Made by a program: the position numbers and the translations under genes. Under the pieces are notes generated by a model, which saw only the letters and a list, made by a program, of their open reading frames with translations, searched no databases and had not been told where the DNA came from. From Bartonella senegalensis OS02 (GTDB lineage: Bacteria; Pseudomonadota; Alphaproteobacteria; Rhizobiales; Rhizobiaceae): a stretch of DNA of 64,000 nt. The stretch spans positions 434,570 through 498,569 of the forward strand of contig NZ_HE997540.1 of the NCBI RefSeq assembly GCF_000312545.1, written 5' to 3'. Below are positions 31,833 through 41,250 of this stretch, piece after piece (positions within the stretch are counted from its first letter, which is position 1; every line of letters starts with the position of its first letter).

Positions 31833-33209
31833 ATGACCGAAATTAAAACGACCTTCGACTTCAAAAATTCTTCTCCTGAAGTTCTCGCCGAAGAATTAAA
31901 AAATCATCATTTTGCTGACTCGATTGATATCATCAATGATCTTGATATCATGGAACGCGTCGCTATTCTTAGCCTTTTACCTCTTGATTATACCATTGAA
32001 CTTTTTGACAAACCAGAACTTGAACAACCAGCAGCTATTCTCGAACTTCTCCCTATAAACCGATCTGTTGAAATTCTTGATGGCATGTCTGCCGATGCCG
32101 CTGCCGATGTCTTTCAAGAAATGGATACAGAAACTCGCACACGACTTTATGCATTGCTTAAACCCCTAACGCGCGCTGAACTCAAAAAACTGACCAGTTA
32201 TCCTGATCATACAGCCGGTGCATTGATGACAACAGAGTTTATAGCTGTCCCCGCAAACTGGACCGTAAAAAAAACTCTCAATCACATTCGTGATGTTGAA
32301 CGAACACGTGAAACAGTTTACACAAGCTATGTTATCGACCCTAAAACAGGTGCTCTTCTCAAAGCTGTTTCACTGCGTAACCTTATCCTTGCTTCACCTG
32401 ATGATCAAATTCTAAACGTTTCTACACACGACACACCTATCACAATATCTCCCTTCACACATCATGAAGACATTGCTCGTCTTTTCCAGCGCCATGACCT
32501 TCTTTCTGTACCGGTTATTGATGAGGGAAACCACGTCATTGGTATTGTGACAGTCGATGACGTCCTAGATACAATGGTTGATGAAATGAGTGAAGATGCT
32601 TACAAATTTGGAGGTATGGAAGCTCTCAATAAACCTTATATGCAGATAAATTTTTTAGGGATGATGAAAAAACGTGGCGGCTGGCTTGCTTTACTTTTTG
32701 TTGGCGAAATGTTGACAGCCAGCGCTATGCAATATTTCGAAGCAGAGCTTGAAAAAGCTATTATCCTTACACTTTTCATTCCTCTCATTATGAGTTCAGG
32801 AGGCAACTCTGGCTCACAGGCAACATCCCTTATTATTCGTGCATTAGCTCTGCGTGAACTCACGCTCAAAGACTGGTGGAAAGTTATTATTCGTGAAATT
32901 CCAGCAGGGCTATCTCTTGGTATTTTACTCGGAATCATTGGAGTTATGCGCATTTTTCTCTGGCAACAGCTTGGTATTTATGACTATGGAAAACATTGGA
33001 TGGCTGTTTGTGTAACTGTAGGAGCCGCTTTGGTCGGAATCGTTACATTTGGTTCCTTATCTGGCTCCATGCTCCCTTTTATTCTTAAACGCTTGGGATT
33101 TGATCCAGCAAGCGCTTCAGCTCCCCTTGTTGCAACTTTAGTCGATGTTATGGGGATTATAATCTATTTTTCTGTTGCCTCTATCATCTTATCTGGAACT
33201 CTCCTCTAA
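31833..33209 (+). CDS. mgtE: Magnesium transporter MgtE
   Basis: A channel-like Mg2+ importer, 458 residues. It has the cytosolic N domain (about 1-130, with ILELLPINRSVEILDGM and DVFQEMD), two CBS domains (about 135-255, including GIVTVDDVLDTMVDEMSEDAYKFGG) that sense Mg2+, and five C-terminal transmembrane helices. The pore motif MSSGGNSGSQATSLIIRALA is near residue 325. Length and order match the family. The start follows CGGAAGG. Regulation is likely through the Mg-sensing cytosolic domains themselves. Confidence 0.95.
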   Translation: MTEIKTTFDFKNSSPEVLAEELKNHHFADSIDIINDLDIMERVAILSLLPLDYTIELFDKPELEQPAAILELLPINRSVEILDGMSADAAADVFQEMDTETRTRLYALLKPLTRAELKKLTSYPDHTAGALMTTEFIAVPANWTVKKTLNHIRDVERTRETVYTSYVIDPKTGALLKAVSLRNLILASPDDQILNVSTHDTPITISPFTHHEDIARLFQRHDLLSVPVIDEGNHVIGIVTVDDVLDTMVDEMSEDAYKFGGMEALNKPYMQINFLGMMKKRGGWLALLFVGEMLTASAMQYFEAELEKAIILTLFIPLIMSSGGNSGSQATSLIIRALALRELTLKDWWKVIIREIPAGLSLGILLGIIGVMRIFLWQQLGIYDYGKHWMAVCVTVGAALVGIVTFGSLSGSMLPFILKRLGFDPASASAPLVATLVDVMGIIIYFSVASIILSGTLL

Positions 33210-34025
33210 TACGAGAAGAAAAAACGCATTTCATGCACCTTAAAATCTCTCCTGTCGAGAAAAAATTGATTTTGTAACACTATAAAACAGCCTTACACAT
33301 CTTAAAGCAGGGTTTTTGATACTGTCATTTTGTTATTACAAATGCCTTCTTAATTTTCTATTTTCAATACAGGCATTAAATACTCATTTGTGAGTATGAC
33401 AATCCGTAGTTATATTTTTAGATTGCATAAGGAATTTTTTCTCAGTTGTAATTTTTCTTACGTTCTTTCTTTAGTTCTTTATTCTTTTTACAAATATTTT
33501 TCTGTGTAACTGTGGCAGAAAGTATCAATGGATTTGCCTTTTTGATAGTTAAGCGTTTTTAGATGTTTGTTAGTTTAATTCATACGCCTGATTAGATTTT
33601 TAAATTAGGTGTTTATTTTTCTCAGAGAGATTGGCAAGTTTTTAATTGAGAAAAATTATTTGACACCTAACTCAATTGATAACTCGAACGATTATGTATG
33701 GAGGAACACAATAATTAAGCGTCTTTCTCTATTAACCATCGTTTGCAAGACTTCCAATACCAACTCATTCAACAATGCATCCTATTCTTTTCTCACTTTC
33801 GAGTCAGAAAATAACTGTAAAACATTTGTTTTAAGAAGGTGTATTGCATATTTTCAAGTCATACAGCTTGTATTGAAGCTATACACAATAACCTTTTCTT
33901 GATAGAGATATAAGGCATTATAAAATCTGTTCCTTTTTCACCAGTTTTTTAGCTTCATAGGTTCATTGGCGTTTTGCAAATTTACAACCCAGATTTTGGT
34001 TGTTAAATCGCCTTTTCTGTATTTT

Positions 34026-34222
34026 TTATGCTTCTAAAGCTTTATTAAGTGGAGTAGCTTGATCTATTTTCTTATCGAAAAATTCAACTTTGCTCAATTT
34101 CACAATGATAAATTTATCTTGTTTTATAATTAAGAAAATTATTTATCTCAATCTGCAACTAAAAGATTTAAATACATATGTAGTTTATTAAAGTCATCTG
34201 TATTTAAAGAATTTAAATTCAT
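34026..34222 (-). pseudogene. Frameshifted small gene remnant
   Basis: An ATG at 34222 opens MNLNSLNTDDFNKLHMYLNL plus four residues, then a TGA. After a frame change, a 38-codon stretch that includes KLSKVEFFDKKIDQATPLNK runs to a stop at 34026. The two pieces read like one broken gene. I do not recognise it. Confidence 0.35.
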
Positions 34223-34464
34223 TTTTTGCAATCAGTATCCTGAACTTTTATTCATCAATAAGCAAAAAATGTTCAACAACAAATCAGTAAAATCAATAAA
34301 GGAATAGACTATCAAATTCGTTCTAAAACGGATTTTTACCCGCACTTCACTCCTCTTATGACATGTACATAAATGATTTTTTCTTCATAATAAGATCAAG
34401 AGAGGTATAAATAAAAGTTGAGCTCTTCTAACGCAAAAGAGAAAACGATGCTTATCTCATTTAT

Positions 34465-34507
34465 AAATCACTGTCTTGCCAATACAGAGATGTGCAGTGA
34501 TTTTTGA
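34465..34507 (+). terminator. Orphan terminator-like hairpin
   Basis: AAATCACTG (34465-34473) and CAGTGATTT (34495-34503) enclose a 21-nt loop and run into TTG. No gene ends here, so it may end an unannotated small RNA or belong to the decayed region. Confidence 0.35.
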
Positions 34508-34803
34508 TGTTCATTGACAAGCAAAAGCTAAAGCATACGCTTTTATTCTAAAAGAGCAAAAAGTGTATTATTTTTTTCTGCACACATCCCTCCCATTGAA
34601 ACACTTAACACATGCAAAAGTTTTCTAAAAAACTTATTCAAGCCAATAAAGCATCAAAAGCTTTTGCCAACACTTTTTTATAAAAATATTTCCTCCTCTT
34701 CCAAAATTATCAAAAAACATGTACAAGGCTTTATAATAGTAAGGTAAAAGGCGCAAAAGCTTTGCCTCAAATGGAATTTCATTAAACGAAAAGAAGAAGA
34801 TTT

Positions 34804-36630
34804 ATGCAATTGCGTAACATTGCCATTATTGCCCACGTTGACCATGGAAAAACAACACTGGTAGACGAACTCCTCAAGCAATCAGGAAACTTCCGTGAGA
34901 ATCAGCGTACCAGCGAACGTATGATGGATTCAAACGATATTGAAAAAGAGCGGGGAATTACAATTCTAGCGAAAGTGACATCCGTTGTTTGGAAGGATAC
35001 TCGTATTAATATTGTCGATACACCAGGCCATGCAGACTTTGGTGGAGAAGTTGAACGTATCCTAAATATGGTAGATGGAGCAATTGTGCTTGTTGATGCT
35101 GCCGAAGGTCCAATGCCGCAAACAAAATTTGTCGTTGGCAAAGCACTGAAAGTAGGATTGCGCCCTATTGTGGCTATTAATAAAATTGACCGTGCTGATG
35201 CGCGCGCTGATGAAGTCATCAATGAGGTTTTTGATCTTTTCGCCGCTCTTGATGCAAGTGATGAACAACTTGATTTCCCCATTCTCTATGGATCTGGACG
35301 CGATGGATGGATGACTGAAAACCCCGAAGGACCGAAAGATCAGGGTCTCAGTCCCTTGTTTGATCTTGTAACACGCCATGTTCCTGCGCCTCATGTAGCA
35401 GAAGGACCATTCCGCATGATCGGAACTATCCTTGAAGCAGATCCCTTTTTGGGGCGAATTATTACAGGACGCATTCATTCAGGCTCTATAAAACCCAATC
35501 AAAGTGTCAAGGTTCTTGGACAAGATGGAAAAATTTTAGAGACTGGGCGTATTTCAAAAATTTTAGCATTTCGTGGGCTAGAACGGCAACCCATTGAAGA
35601 AAGTGTTGCTGGTGACATTGTCGCAATTGCAGGTCTCCAAAAAGGCACTGTTGCTGATACTTTCTGTGATCCTGCTGTCAATGAACCTCTTACCGCTCAA
35701 CCAATTGATCCTCCTACTGTGACTATGAGCTTTCTTGTCAATGATAGCCCTCTTGCCGGAACTGAAGGAGATAAAGTAACAAGTCGTGTTATCCGTGACC
35801 GTCTGTTAAAAGAAGCAGAAGGTAATGTAGCCCTTAAAATTGAAGAATCAGCTGATAAGGATTCTTTCTATGTTTCAGGACGAGGAGAGTTGCAACTGGC
35901 AGTCCTCATCGAAAATATGCGTCGTGAAGGATTTGAGCTTAGTGTTTCACGTCCACGTGTTGTTATGCAAAAAGATGAAAATGGAACAACTCTTGAACCA
36001 ATTGAGGAAGTTGTCATCGATGTTGATGAGGAATATTCTGGAACGGTCGTTCAAAAAATGTCCGAACGTAAAGCTGAAATGGTTGAACTGCGTCCCTCCG
36101 GAGGCAATCGTGTACGCTTGGTCTTTTACGCACCAACGCGAGGTCTGATCGGCTACCAATCTGAACTTTTAACTGACACACGTGGTACAGCAATTATGAA
36201 TCGCCTTTTCCATGCCTATGAACCTTATAAAGGAGACATTGGTGGTCGTGTTAATGGTGTTATGATTTCAAATGATAATGGTGAATCCGTCGCTTATGCT
36301 CTTTTTAACCTTGAAGATCGTGGACCTATGATAATCGATGCTGGAGTTAAAGTCTATCAAGGCATGATTATTGGTATACATTCACGCGATAACGACTTAG
36401 AAGTCAATGTTTTAAAAGCAAAAAAGCTAACCAATATGCGCGCTTCTGGAAAAGATGAAGCCGTAAAATTAACCCCTCCTGTTAAAATGACATTAGAACG
36501 CGCTCTATCGTGGATACAAGATGATGAACTTGTAGAAGTCACCCCTAAAAATATTCGTCTACGCAAACTCTATCTAGATCCCAATGAACGCAAACGTTTT
36601 GAAAAAACACGCTCATCACTTTCAAATTAA
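34804..36630 (+). CDS. typA: Translational GTPase TypA/BipA
   Basis: TypA binds the ribosome and aids 50S assembly and stress or cold adaptation. The 608-residue protein has the GTPase motifs G1 [10 protein letters not shown]2/switch [10 protein letters not shown]3 [12 protein letters not shown] and G4 NKIDRADA, then the elongation-factor-like domains II, III and V, and the TypA-specific C-terminal region with [17 protein letters not shown] ending ([15 protein letters not shown]). The start ATG 34804 follows GAAGAAGA. It lies 67 bp before ppa. Confidence 0.96.
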   Translation: MQLRNIAIIAHVDHGKTTLVDELLKQSGNFRENQRTSERMMDSNDIEKERGITILAKVTSVVWKDTRINIVDTPGHADFGGEVERILNMVDGAIVLVDAAEGPMPQTKFVVGKALKVGLRPIVAINKIDRADARADEVINEVFDLFAALDASDEQLDFPILYGSGRDGWMTENPEGPKDQGLSPLFDLVTRHVPAPHVAEGPFRMIGTILEADPFLGRIITGRIHSGSIKPNQSVKVLGQDGKILETGRISKILAFRGLERQPIEESVAGDIVAIAGLQKGTVADTFCDPAVNEPLTAQPIDPPTVTMSFLVNDSPLAGTEGDKVTSRVIRDRLLKEAEGNVALKIEESADKDSFYVSGRGELQLAVLIENMRREGFELSVSRPRVVMQKDENGTTLEPIEEVVIDVDEEYSGTVVQKMSERKAEMVELRPSGGNRVRLVFYAPTRGLIGYQSELLTDTRGTAIMNRLFHAYEPYKGDIGGRVNGVMISNDNGESVAYALFNLEDRGPMIIDAGVKVYQGMIIGIHSRDNDLEVNVLKAKKLTNMRASGKDEAVKLTPPVKMTLERALSWIQDDELVEVTPKNIRLRKLYLDPNERKRFEKTRSSLSN

Positions 36631-36697
36631 TTTCAGAACTTCATCGATCAAATGTTTTATTATCTCTAAGTTTCATTACTCCGGAAAGGATATTTAC

Positions 36698-37228
36698 ATG
36701 AATATTAAGGAAATAGCTGTTGGTAAAAATCCACCAGAAGATGTCAATGTTATCGTTGAAGTCTCTCTTGGTGGAGAACCTATAAAATATGAAATGGACA
36801 AAAAATCGGGCGCATTATTCGTTGATCGTTTTCTTCATACCTCTATGGTTTATCCAGGAAATTATGGTTTTGTCCCCCATACCCTTTCAGAAGATGGTGA
36901 TCCTCTTGATGTTCTGATCTGTAATACCCGCCCACTTCTTCCTGGCTGTGTTATTAATGTTCGCCCAATCGGTGCTCTGATTATGGAAGATGACGGTGGT
37001 AAAGATGAAAAAATTATTGCCATCCCTACTCCCAAATTAACACAACGATATAATAACATTCATGACTATACAGATCTTCCTGAAATTACACTCAAGCAAA
37101 TTGAGCATTTTTTCGAACACTATAAAGATCTAGAACCTGGAAAATGGGCAAAAATTAAAGGTTGGCGTAATAAAAGTTTTGCACATGAATTGATTAAGCA
37201 AGCGATTGAGCGCAATAAAGAAATATAA
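36698..37228 (+). CDS. ppa: Inorganic pyrophosphatase
   Basis: Hydrolyses pyrophosphate released by nucleotide and macromolecule synthesis. The 176-residue family I enzyme has the signature EDGDPLDVL with its catalytic Asp residues, the substrate segment [15 protein letters not shown] and [11 protein letters not shown]. The ATG 36698 follows GGAAAGGA; an upstream in-frame start would overlap typA and add a 38-residue tail foreign to the family. A clear terminator follows. Confidence 0.96.
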   Translation: MNIKEIAVGKNPPEDVNVIVEVSLGGEPIKYEMDKKSGALFVDRFLHTSMVYPGNYGFVPHTLSEDGDPLDVLICNTRPLLPGCVINVRPIGALIMEDDGGKDEKIIAIPTPKLTQRYNNIHDYTDLPEITLKQIEHFFEHYKDLEPGKWAKIKGWRNKSFAHELIKQAIERNKEI

Positions 37229-37245
37229 TTTTTTCAACAAAATCT

Positions 37246-37275
37246 AAGCCTGTTTTTTGAGCAGGCTTTTATCTT
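37246..37275 (+). terminator. Terminator after ppa
   Basis: AAGCCTG (37246-37252) pairs with CAGGCTT (37262-37268) around a 9-nt loop, followed by TTATCTTTT. Confidence 0.75.
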
Positions 37276-37706
37276 TTCTTTAATATGATTAGCCCATCAT
37301 GCAAAATAGAACGCCATTGTCTTGTACATTCATATAGTCTTTTTTAAAGAAACCTCTCTTAATTCTCCCAAGTCTATTTCACAAGTGTCATCCGTGAATG
37401 GTATTAATAATGGGAAAGCATTGTGCACTACCATTTTTTACGCTTATGAAGGTGTAAACAGACACCATCATTCTCTTTGCCAGATCAAAATATTGTACAA
37501 CTCTTGCATTAGAATGATTCATAAGGAGCATTTTTACTCCTTTGTTAAATCGTTTCACCCACACACCAACATCACTTATGAGATACAAGCGAATGATTTT
37601 GATTGATTCACTGTGACAGAATTTGAGATAAGAGAATCTTACGATATTTGCAGCTCTCATTCACGTTGCAAAACGATGAGTTATCTTTATAAATCAATAT
37701 GATGAT
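37276..37706. other. Interval with possible minus-strand remnant
   Basis: No confident gene. A minus-strand frame (about 37388-37660, including NKGVKMLLMNHSNARVVQYF) reads somewhat like protein, but it has no clear ribosome site and overlaps an equally open plus-strand frame. It could be a decayed phage or accessory gene; identity is unknown. Confidence 0.3.
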
Positions 37707-38030
37707 TTATTTTGGTGTAACAGTATGATCTTCTAAAGATTGTAATATCTTTCTCAATTTTTCTAAATATCCCGAAAAATAAAGCTGTTTGTAGCGTGAT
37801 GTCCCACCACTTTTAAGAGAAATATAAGAAGATGGAATTCTCCATTGTTTTGCCAAAAATTTAATGAGTGCTTTATTCGCCTTTCCATTTTCAGGAATAG
37901 CACGAAGACGTATGACTAAATGCCGCCTTCCATCATCCTTGCATTCAATCCCCATTATTTTGTCAACTGAAGCTTTGGGAATTAAATATACAAATAGAAT
38001 GACACTATTCGTATCAACTTGATGAAACAT
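37707..38030 (-). CDS. DUF167 (YggU-like) protein
   Basis: A 107-residue protein of the conserved DUF167/YggU family, function unproven. Family features are the opening LFVYLIPKASVDKI, the central LVIRLRAIPENGKANKALIKFLAKQW and SLKSGGTSRYKQLYF. It lies 30 bp downstream of a YggT-family gene on the same strand, the usual yggT-yggU pairing. Confidence 0.88.
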   Translation of the reverse strand: MFHQVDTNSVILFVYLIPKASVDKIMGIECKDDGRRHLVIRLRAIPENGKANKALIKFLAKQWRIPSSYISLKSGGTSRYKQLYFSGYLEKLRKILQSLEDHTVTPK

Positions 38031-38060
38031 TTTAGTTTGCCTAACGTAGTATTTCTAGAG

Positions 38061-38348
38061 TTATATACCTGCATAAACATACCACATCAAATTACGCATA
38101 AAATAAATAATCAAGAACACGACAATAGGTGAAATATCAACCGCTCCCAAATTTGGTAAAAACCGTCGGATAGGCCCCAAAACCGGCTCCGTAACGCGAT
38201 ACAAAAATCTCCCTACCAAAAAAACAAATCGATTGCGCGTATTCACAATATTAAATGCATAAAGCCAAGAAAAAATTACATTTGCTATTAAAATATCAAT
38301 ATAAATATTGAAAATCAGATCAATTACCTGAAGCAATGCATAAACCAT
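38061..38348 (-). CDS. YggT-family membrane protein
   Basis: A 95-residue inner-membrane protein with two hydrophobic segments and the YggT signature [29 protein letters not shown]. The YggT family is linked to osmotic tolerance and envelope or division functions in other bacteria; the exact role is unknown. Start ATG 38348 follows AAAGG. It precedes the DUF167 gene in a probable two-gene operon. Confidence 0.88.
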   Translation of the reverse strand: MVYALLQVIDLIFNIYIDILIANVIFSWLYAFNIVNTRNRFVFLVGRFLYRVTEPVLGPIRRFLPNLGAVDISPIVVFLIIYFMRNLMWYVYAGI

Positions 38349-38645
38349 CCTTTATCTCTCTTTTCATCAAAGAAACAGAAGATTACATATAGAGCATTTA
38401 TTAAAACAAACCTATTTATCGGACAATAATTTTACACTGCAATGCTTTTTTCCATGAACAGAAAAACAAGCATTACAACTTTTTATCTATTTATTATAAT
38501 GATGATGAAACCTCAAAAAAAGCCGATCGAAACAAAAACAAAAGCGAATAATCTAAGAATCAGCAAAAGACTTTGAACATCTCTTTTGCATAATCTTTCC
38601 GCTTCATAGTTATAAGCTTGTTGTAAAAAACGCTTAAACTAAAAA
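38349..38645. other. Intergenic region, nothing recognised
   Basis: Upstream region of the yggT-like gene and downstream of ialB. No coding frame found on either strand. Confidence 0.45.
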
Positions 38646-38661
38646 CGGCCTTAAAAGGCCG
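38641..38661 (-). terminator. Terminator of ialB
   Basis: A compact stem CGGCC/GGCCG extended by TT/AA (38646-38661), followed on the minus strand by TTTTT, lies 20 bp downstream of ialB. The plus-strand side is also T-rich. Confidence 0.75.
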
Positions 38662-38681
38662 CCTTTGTTTTATTTTTGAGA

Positions 38682-39242
38682 TTATTTCTGCAAAGCAATC
38701 AAACGATTAAGTGCATTGCTAAAACCACCTAGCTGAACAAATAAATCATTTAAAGGAGGTTCCCCTGGAGCAGCAATTGTCATAGCTAACTTCAAATGTT
38801 TTCCAGCACGTAAAGCTGCTACATAATTTTTGTCAAAAACTATTGGAACAATACAACCCGCTGGCACACAAGTCCGAATACCGGTCTCGATAACAGCCTT
38901 TCCTTCATCAACTTGTAAACGAACAGGTTTAGAAACCAAAATGCCAAAAGGAACCGTTAAATTACCTGAGACAACACCATCAGCATTAAGAACAACGCTC
39001 ATAGCCACAACAACACGATTCTGGTCATTCACCTCTTGACGGTGCATAAAACAAACTTTTTTTCCCTCTTGTATACCGCAGTTAATGCTCCACAAACCAT
39101 AGGTTTCGCTCAAAGAAGAAGCACCGTTTGGCAATGTAGCTGCTGTATCTTTTGTAGCAGCAGACTTTGGATCTGATGCAAATGCTACAGAAGAAATACT
39201 TAAAAGAGTAAAAACTATAAATAAATTAAATAACTTTTTCAT
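38682..39242 (-). CDS. ialB: Invasion-associated protein B
   Basis: IalB is the Bartonella invasion-associated envelope protein, linked to erythrocyte invasion in B. bacilliformis (established). The 186-residue protein has a signal peptide ending SSVAFAS and a mature domain with the family core YGLWSINCGIQEGKKVCFMH, the basic RTCVPAGC block, and two Cys pairs that could form disulfides. It lies just downstream of the nudix gene ialA and ctpA in the known Bartonella order. A clear terminator follows. Confidence 0.95.
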   Translation of the reverse strand: MKKLFNLFIVFTLLSISSVAFASDPKSAATKDTAATLPNGASSLSETYGLWSINCGIQEGKKVCFMHRQEVNDQNRVVVAMSVVLNADGVVSGNLTVPFGILVSKPVRLQVDEGKAVIETGIRTCVPAGCIVPIVFDKNYVAALRAGKHLKLAMTIAAPGEPPLNDLFVQLGGFSNALNRLIALQK

Positions 39243-39376
39243 TTTATATTCCAGTTCTTTACATAAAAGAAAATTACGTTTATTATTTCCGAATGTTATG
39301 CATAATATTAATGGAAGTGTCCTTACGCATAATATAAAGCATCTTAATAAAGAAAGCTTTCTTAAGTGTATATCTT

Positions 39377-39898
39377 TTATAATCCTTTAAGGCTACCTCG
39401 AAATTCGTTAACAATTTTCATATAAACATGCTTTTTAAAAGAAATAACGATCGAAGGAAGAGTTTCTAAATCAACCCATTTCCACTGATCGAATTCTGCT
39501 TTATGACCATCTGGTGGCGGATTAGTCGCAATTTCAGAAAGCTCTCCCGTAAACTGAAAAGCAAACCATTTTTGTATTTGTCCACGATATTTACTGCTTA
39601 ACACGCATCCAACAAGTTCTTGTGGAAAATCATAATGGAACCAATCCTTTGCTTCCTTGATCAACTCTACAGACCGGATACCCGTTTCTTCGTAGAGTTC
39701 ACGACGTGCTGCATTTAGTGGCTCTTCATTTTCATCGATCCCTCCTTGAGGAAGCTGCCAACGGTGAGATGTCTCCTTATTTTCGTGAGCACACACCATT
39801 AAACGCCGCCCAACCCAAACTTTCCCCTCATGATTAAAGACGAGAATTCCAACAGATCTTCTATAAGGAAGAGCCGTTAAATTAACACCTGCATCCAT
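39377..39898 (-). CDS. ialA: Nudix (di)nucleoside polyphosphate hydrolase IalA
   Basis: IalA/RppH-type nudix enzyme that hydrolyses dinucleoside polyphosphates and probably mRNA 5' triphosphates. The 173-residue protein has the Nudix box GGIDENEEPLNAARRELYEE followed by TGI, and the RppH-type HRWQLPQGG and WFAFQF segments. Located between ctpA and ialB, as in other Bartonella. The name reflects the locus; the biochemical role is intracellular, so its invasion effect is probably indirect (stress-nucleotide or mRNA control). Confidence 0.95.
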   Translation of the reverse strand: MDAGVNLTALPYRRSVGILVFNHEGKVWVGRRLMVCAHENKETSHRWQLPQGGIDENEEPLNAARRELYEETGIRSVELIKEAKDWFHYDFPQELVGCVLSSKYRGQIQKWFAFQFTGELSEIATNPPPDGHKAEFDQWKWVDLETLPSIVISFKKHVYMKIVNEFRGSLKGL

Positions 39899-39939
39899 TT
39901 AATTATCCCTCAAAAACTCTAAACTGTCCATATCCCTTC

Positions 39940-41250
39940 TCACTTTAAAATATCTTTATTGGGGTCTGGTGGAAATGCTGCATGTGCCATTTCACCCCGC
40001 AACAGCTTATAAGCCTCATTTAACTGAGCATCATCCTTAGGATCTTGTGGAACAAAAGCAGCTGAACCAGATCCTTTATTGTTCTCTCGTTTCCCTTTGA
40101 TATGTCCTTTTAACTCAGATTCACCAAGCTTTACATCATAACCTTTATATTTTTCAGGAAGTGGTTGCTCGACAATAATATCAGGCGTAATTCCTGTCCC
40201 TTGAATTGAAGTACCGGATGGAGTGTAATAAAGTGCTGTTGTCAAGCGTAAGGCACCATTTTCACCCAAGGGAATAATCGTTTGAACAGATCCCTTACCA
40301 AAAGATTGCGTACCTAAAATTGTAGCGCGACGATGATCTTGTAAGGCACCTGCAACAATTTCAGAAGCGCTTGCTGAACCACCATTAATGAGTACAATAA
40401 GGGGCTTTCCATTGATGATATCTCCTGGCTTAGCATCAAATCTCGTCACATCATTCTTTTTGCGCCCGCGAGTTGATACAATTTCACCTTTATTGAGAAA
40501 AGCACCAGAAACACTGACCGCCTGATCTAATAGTCCACCAGGATTAAGTCGCAAATCAAGAACATAGCCTTTCAGCTTATCTTGAGGAATTTTAGACTGA
40601 ATATCTTTAATTGCCGCCTGAAGATTACCAAAAGTCTGCTCAGAAAATTGAATGAGCCTTAAATACCCAATGTCCCCCTCTACGCGATATTTCACCGCCT
40701 TTACTTTGATGATATCGCGAACAACCTTAATTTCAAGCGGCTTATCAACACCAGAACGAATAATTGTCAACGTAATTGGTGTTCCAGGAGCACCCCGCAT
40801 CTTACTGACAGCTTCATTCAATGTTTGACCATTCGTTTGTACACCATCAATTTTTGAAATGAGATCCCCTGCCAAAATACCTGCTTTTGCAGCAGGTGTA
40901 TCATCCATCGGAGAAACAACTTTAATTAAGTTTTTCTCCATGGTCACCTCAATACCAAGTCCTCCGAATTCTCCCTTTGTAGAATCCCGCATTTCCTTGG
41001 CTTCTTTAGCATTCATATAAGATGAATGGGGATCAAGCGATGTGAGCATACCATTGATAGCATTTTCAATAAGCTTTTTATCATCCGGAACCGTTACATA
41101 CTGCATACGGACTCGCTCAAAGACATCGCCAAATATGGCAAGCTGTTTATAAGCATCACCCTCATTATTCGCAGCAACAGAGTGCACCATAATCATTGAA
41201 CAGGCGCCGAGCAATACCCCAGCGACCAAAAGAATAACTTTACGAATCAT
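39940..41250 (-). CDS. ctpA: Carboxy-terminal processing protease
   Basis: A periplasmic S41 serine protease that trims C-termini of envelope proteins. The 436-residue protein has an N-terminal signal or anchor (VAGVLLGACSMIMVHSVA), a PDZ domain (about 90-170, GLGIEVTMEKNLIKVVSPMD) and the catalytic Ser/Lys pair in GSASASEIVAGALQDH and LGTQSFGKGSVQT. It overlaps the upstream envC-like gene by 11 bp, which couples the two. The Cys in LLGACS resembles a lipobox but is not ideally placed. Confidence 0.95.
   Translation of the reverse strand: MIRKVILLVAGVLLGACSMIMVHSVAANNEGDAYKQLAIFGDVFERVRMQYVTVPDDKKLIENAINGMLTSLDPHSSYMNAKEAKEMRDSTKGEFGGLGIEVTMEKNLIKVVSPMDDTPAAKAGILAGDLISKIDGVQTNGQTLNEAVSKMRGAPGTPITLTIIRSGVDKPLEIKVVRDIIKVKAVKYRVEGDIGYLRLIQFSEQTFGNLQAAIKDIQSKIPQDKLKGYVLDLRLNPGGLLDQAVSVSGAFLNKGEIVSTRGRKKNDVTRFDAKPGDIINGKPLIVLINGGSASASEIVAGALQDHRRATILGTQSFGKGSVQTIIPLGENGALRLTTALYYTPSGTSIQGTGITPDIIVEQPLPEKYKGYDVKLGESELKGHIKGKRENNKGSGSAAFVPQDPKDDAQLNEAYKLLRGEMAHAAFPPDPNKDILK

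Larger units (their letters stand above)
33210..34803. other. Long gene-poor interval with decayed fragments
   Basis: About 1.6 kb without an intact gene. It holds a small perfect hairpin (ATACTCA/TGAGTAT, 33380-33397), a weak 97-codon plus-strand frame (33609-33902) that I do not accept, the remnant at 34026-34222 and the hairpin at 34465-34507. Confidence 0.6.

Noticed and set aside
33609..33902. 97-codon plus-strand frame between mgtE and typA
   Set aside because: No usable start with ribosome site; a GGAGGA sequence inside it is followed by ATA, not a start codon. Composition is not protein-like enough.
37322..37606. 94-codon plus-strand frame after ppa
   Set aside because: It follows a strong terminator, lacks a ribosome site and overlaps a similar minus-strand frame; kept only as a note in the interval entry.
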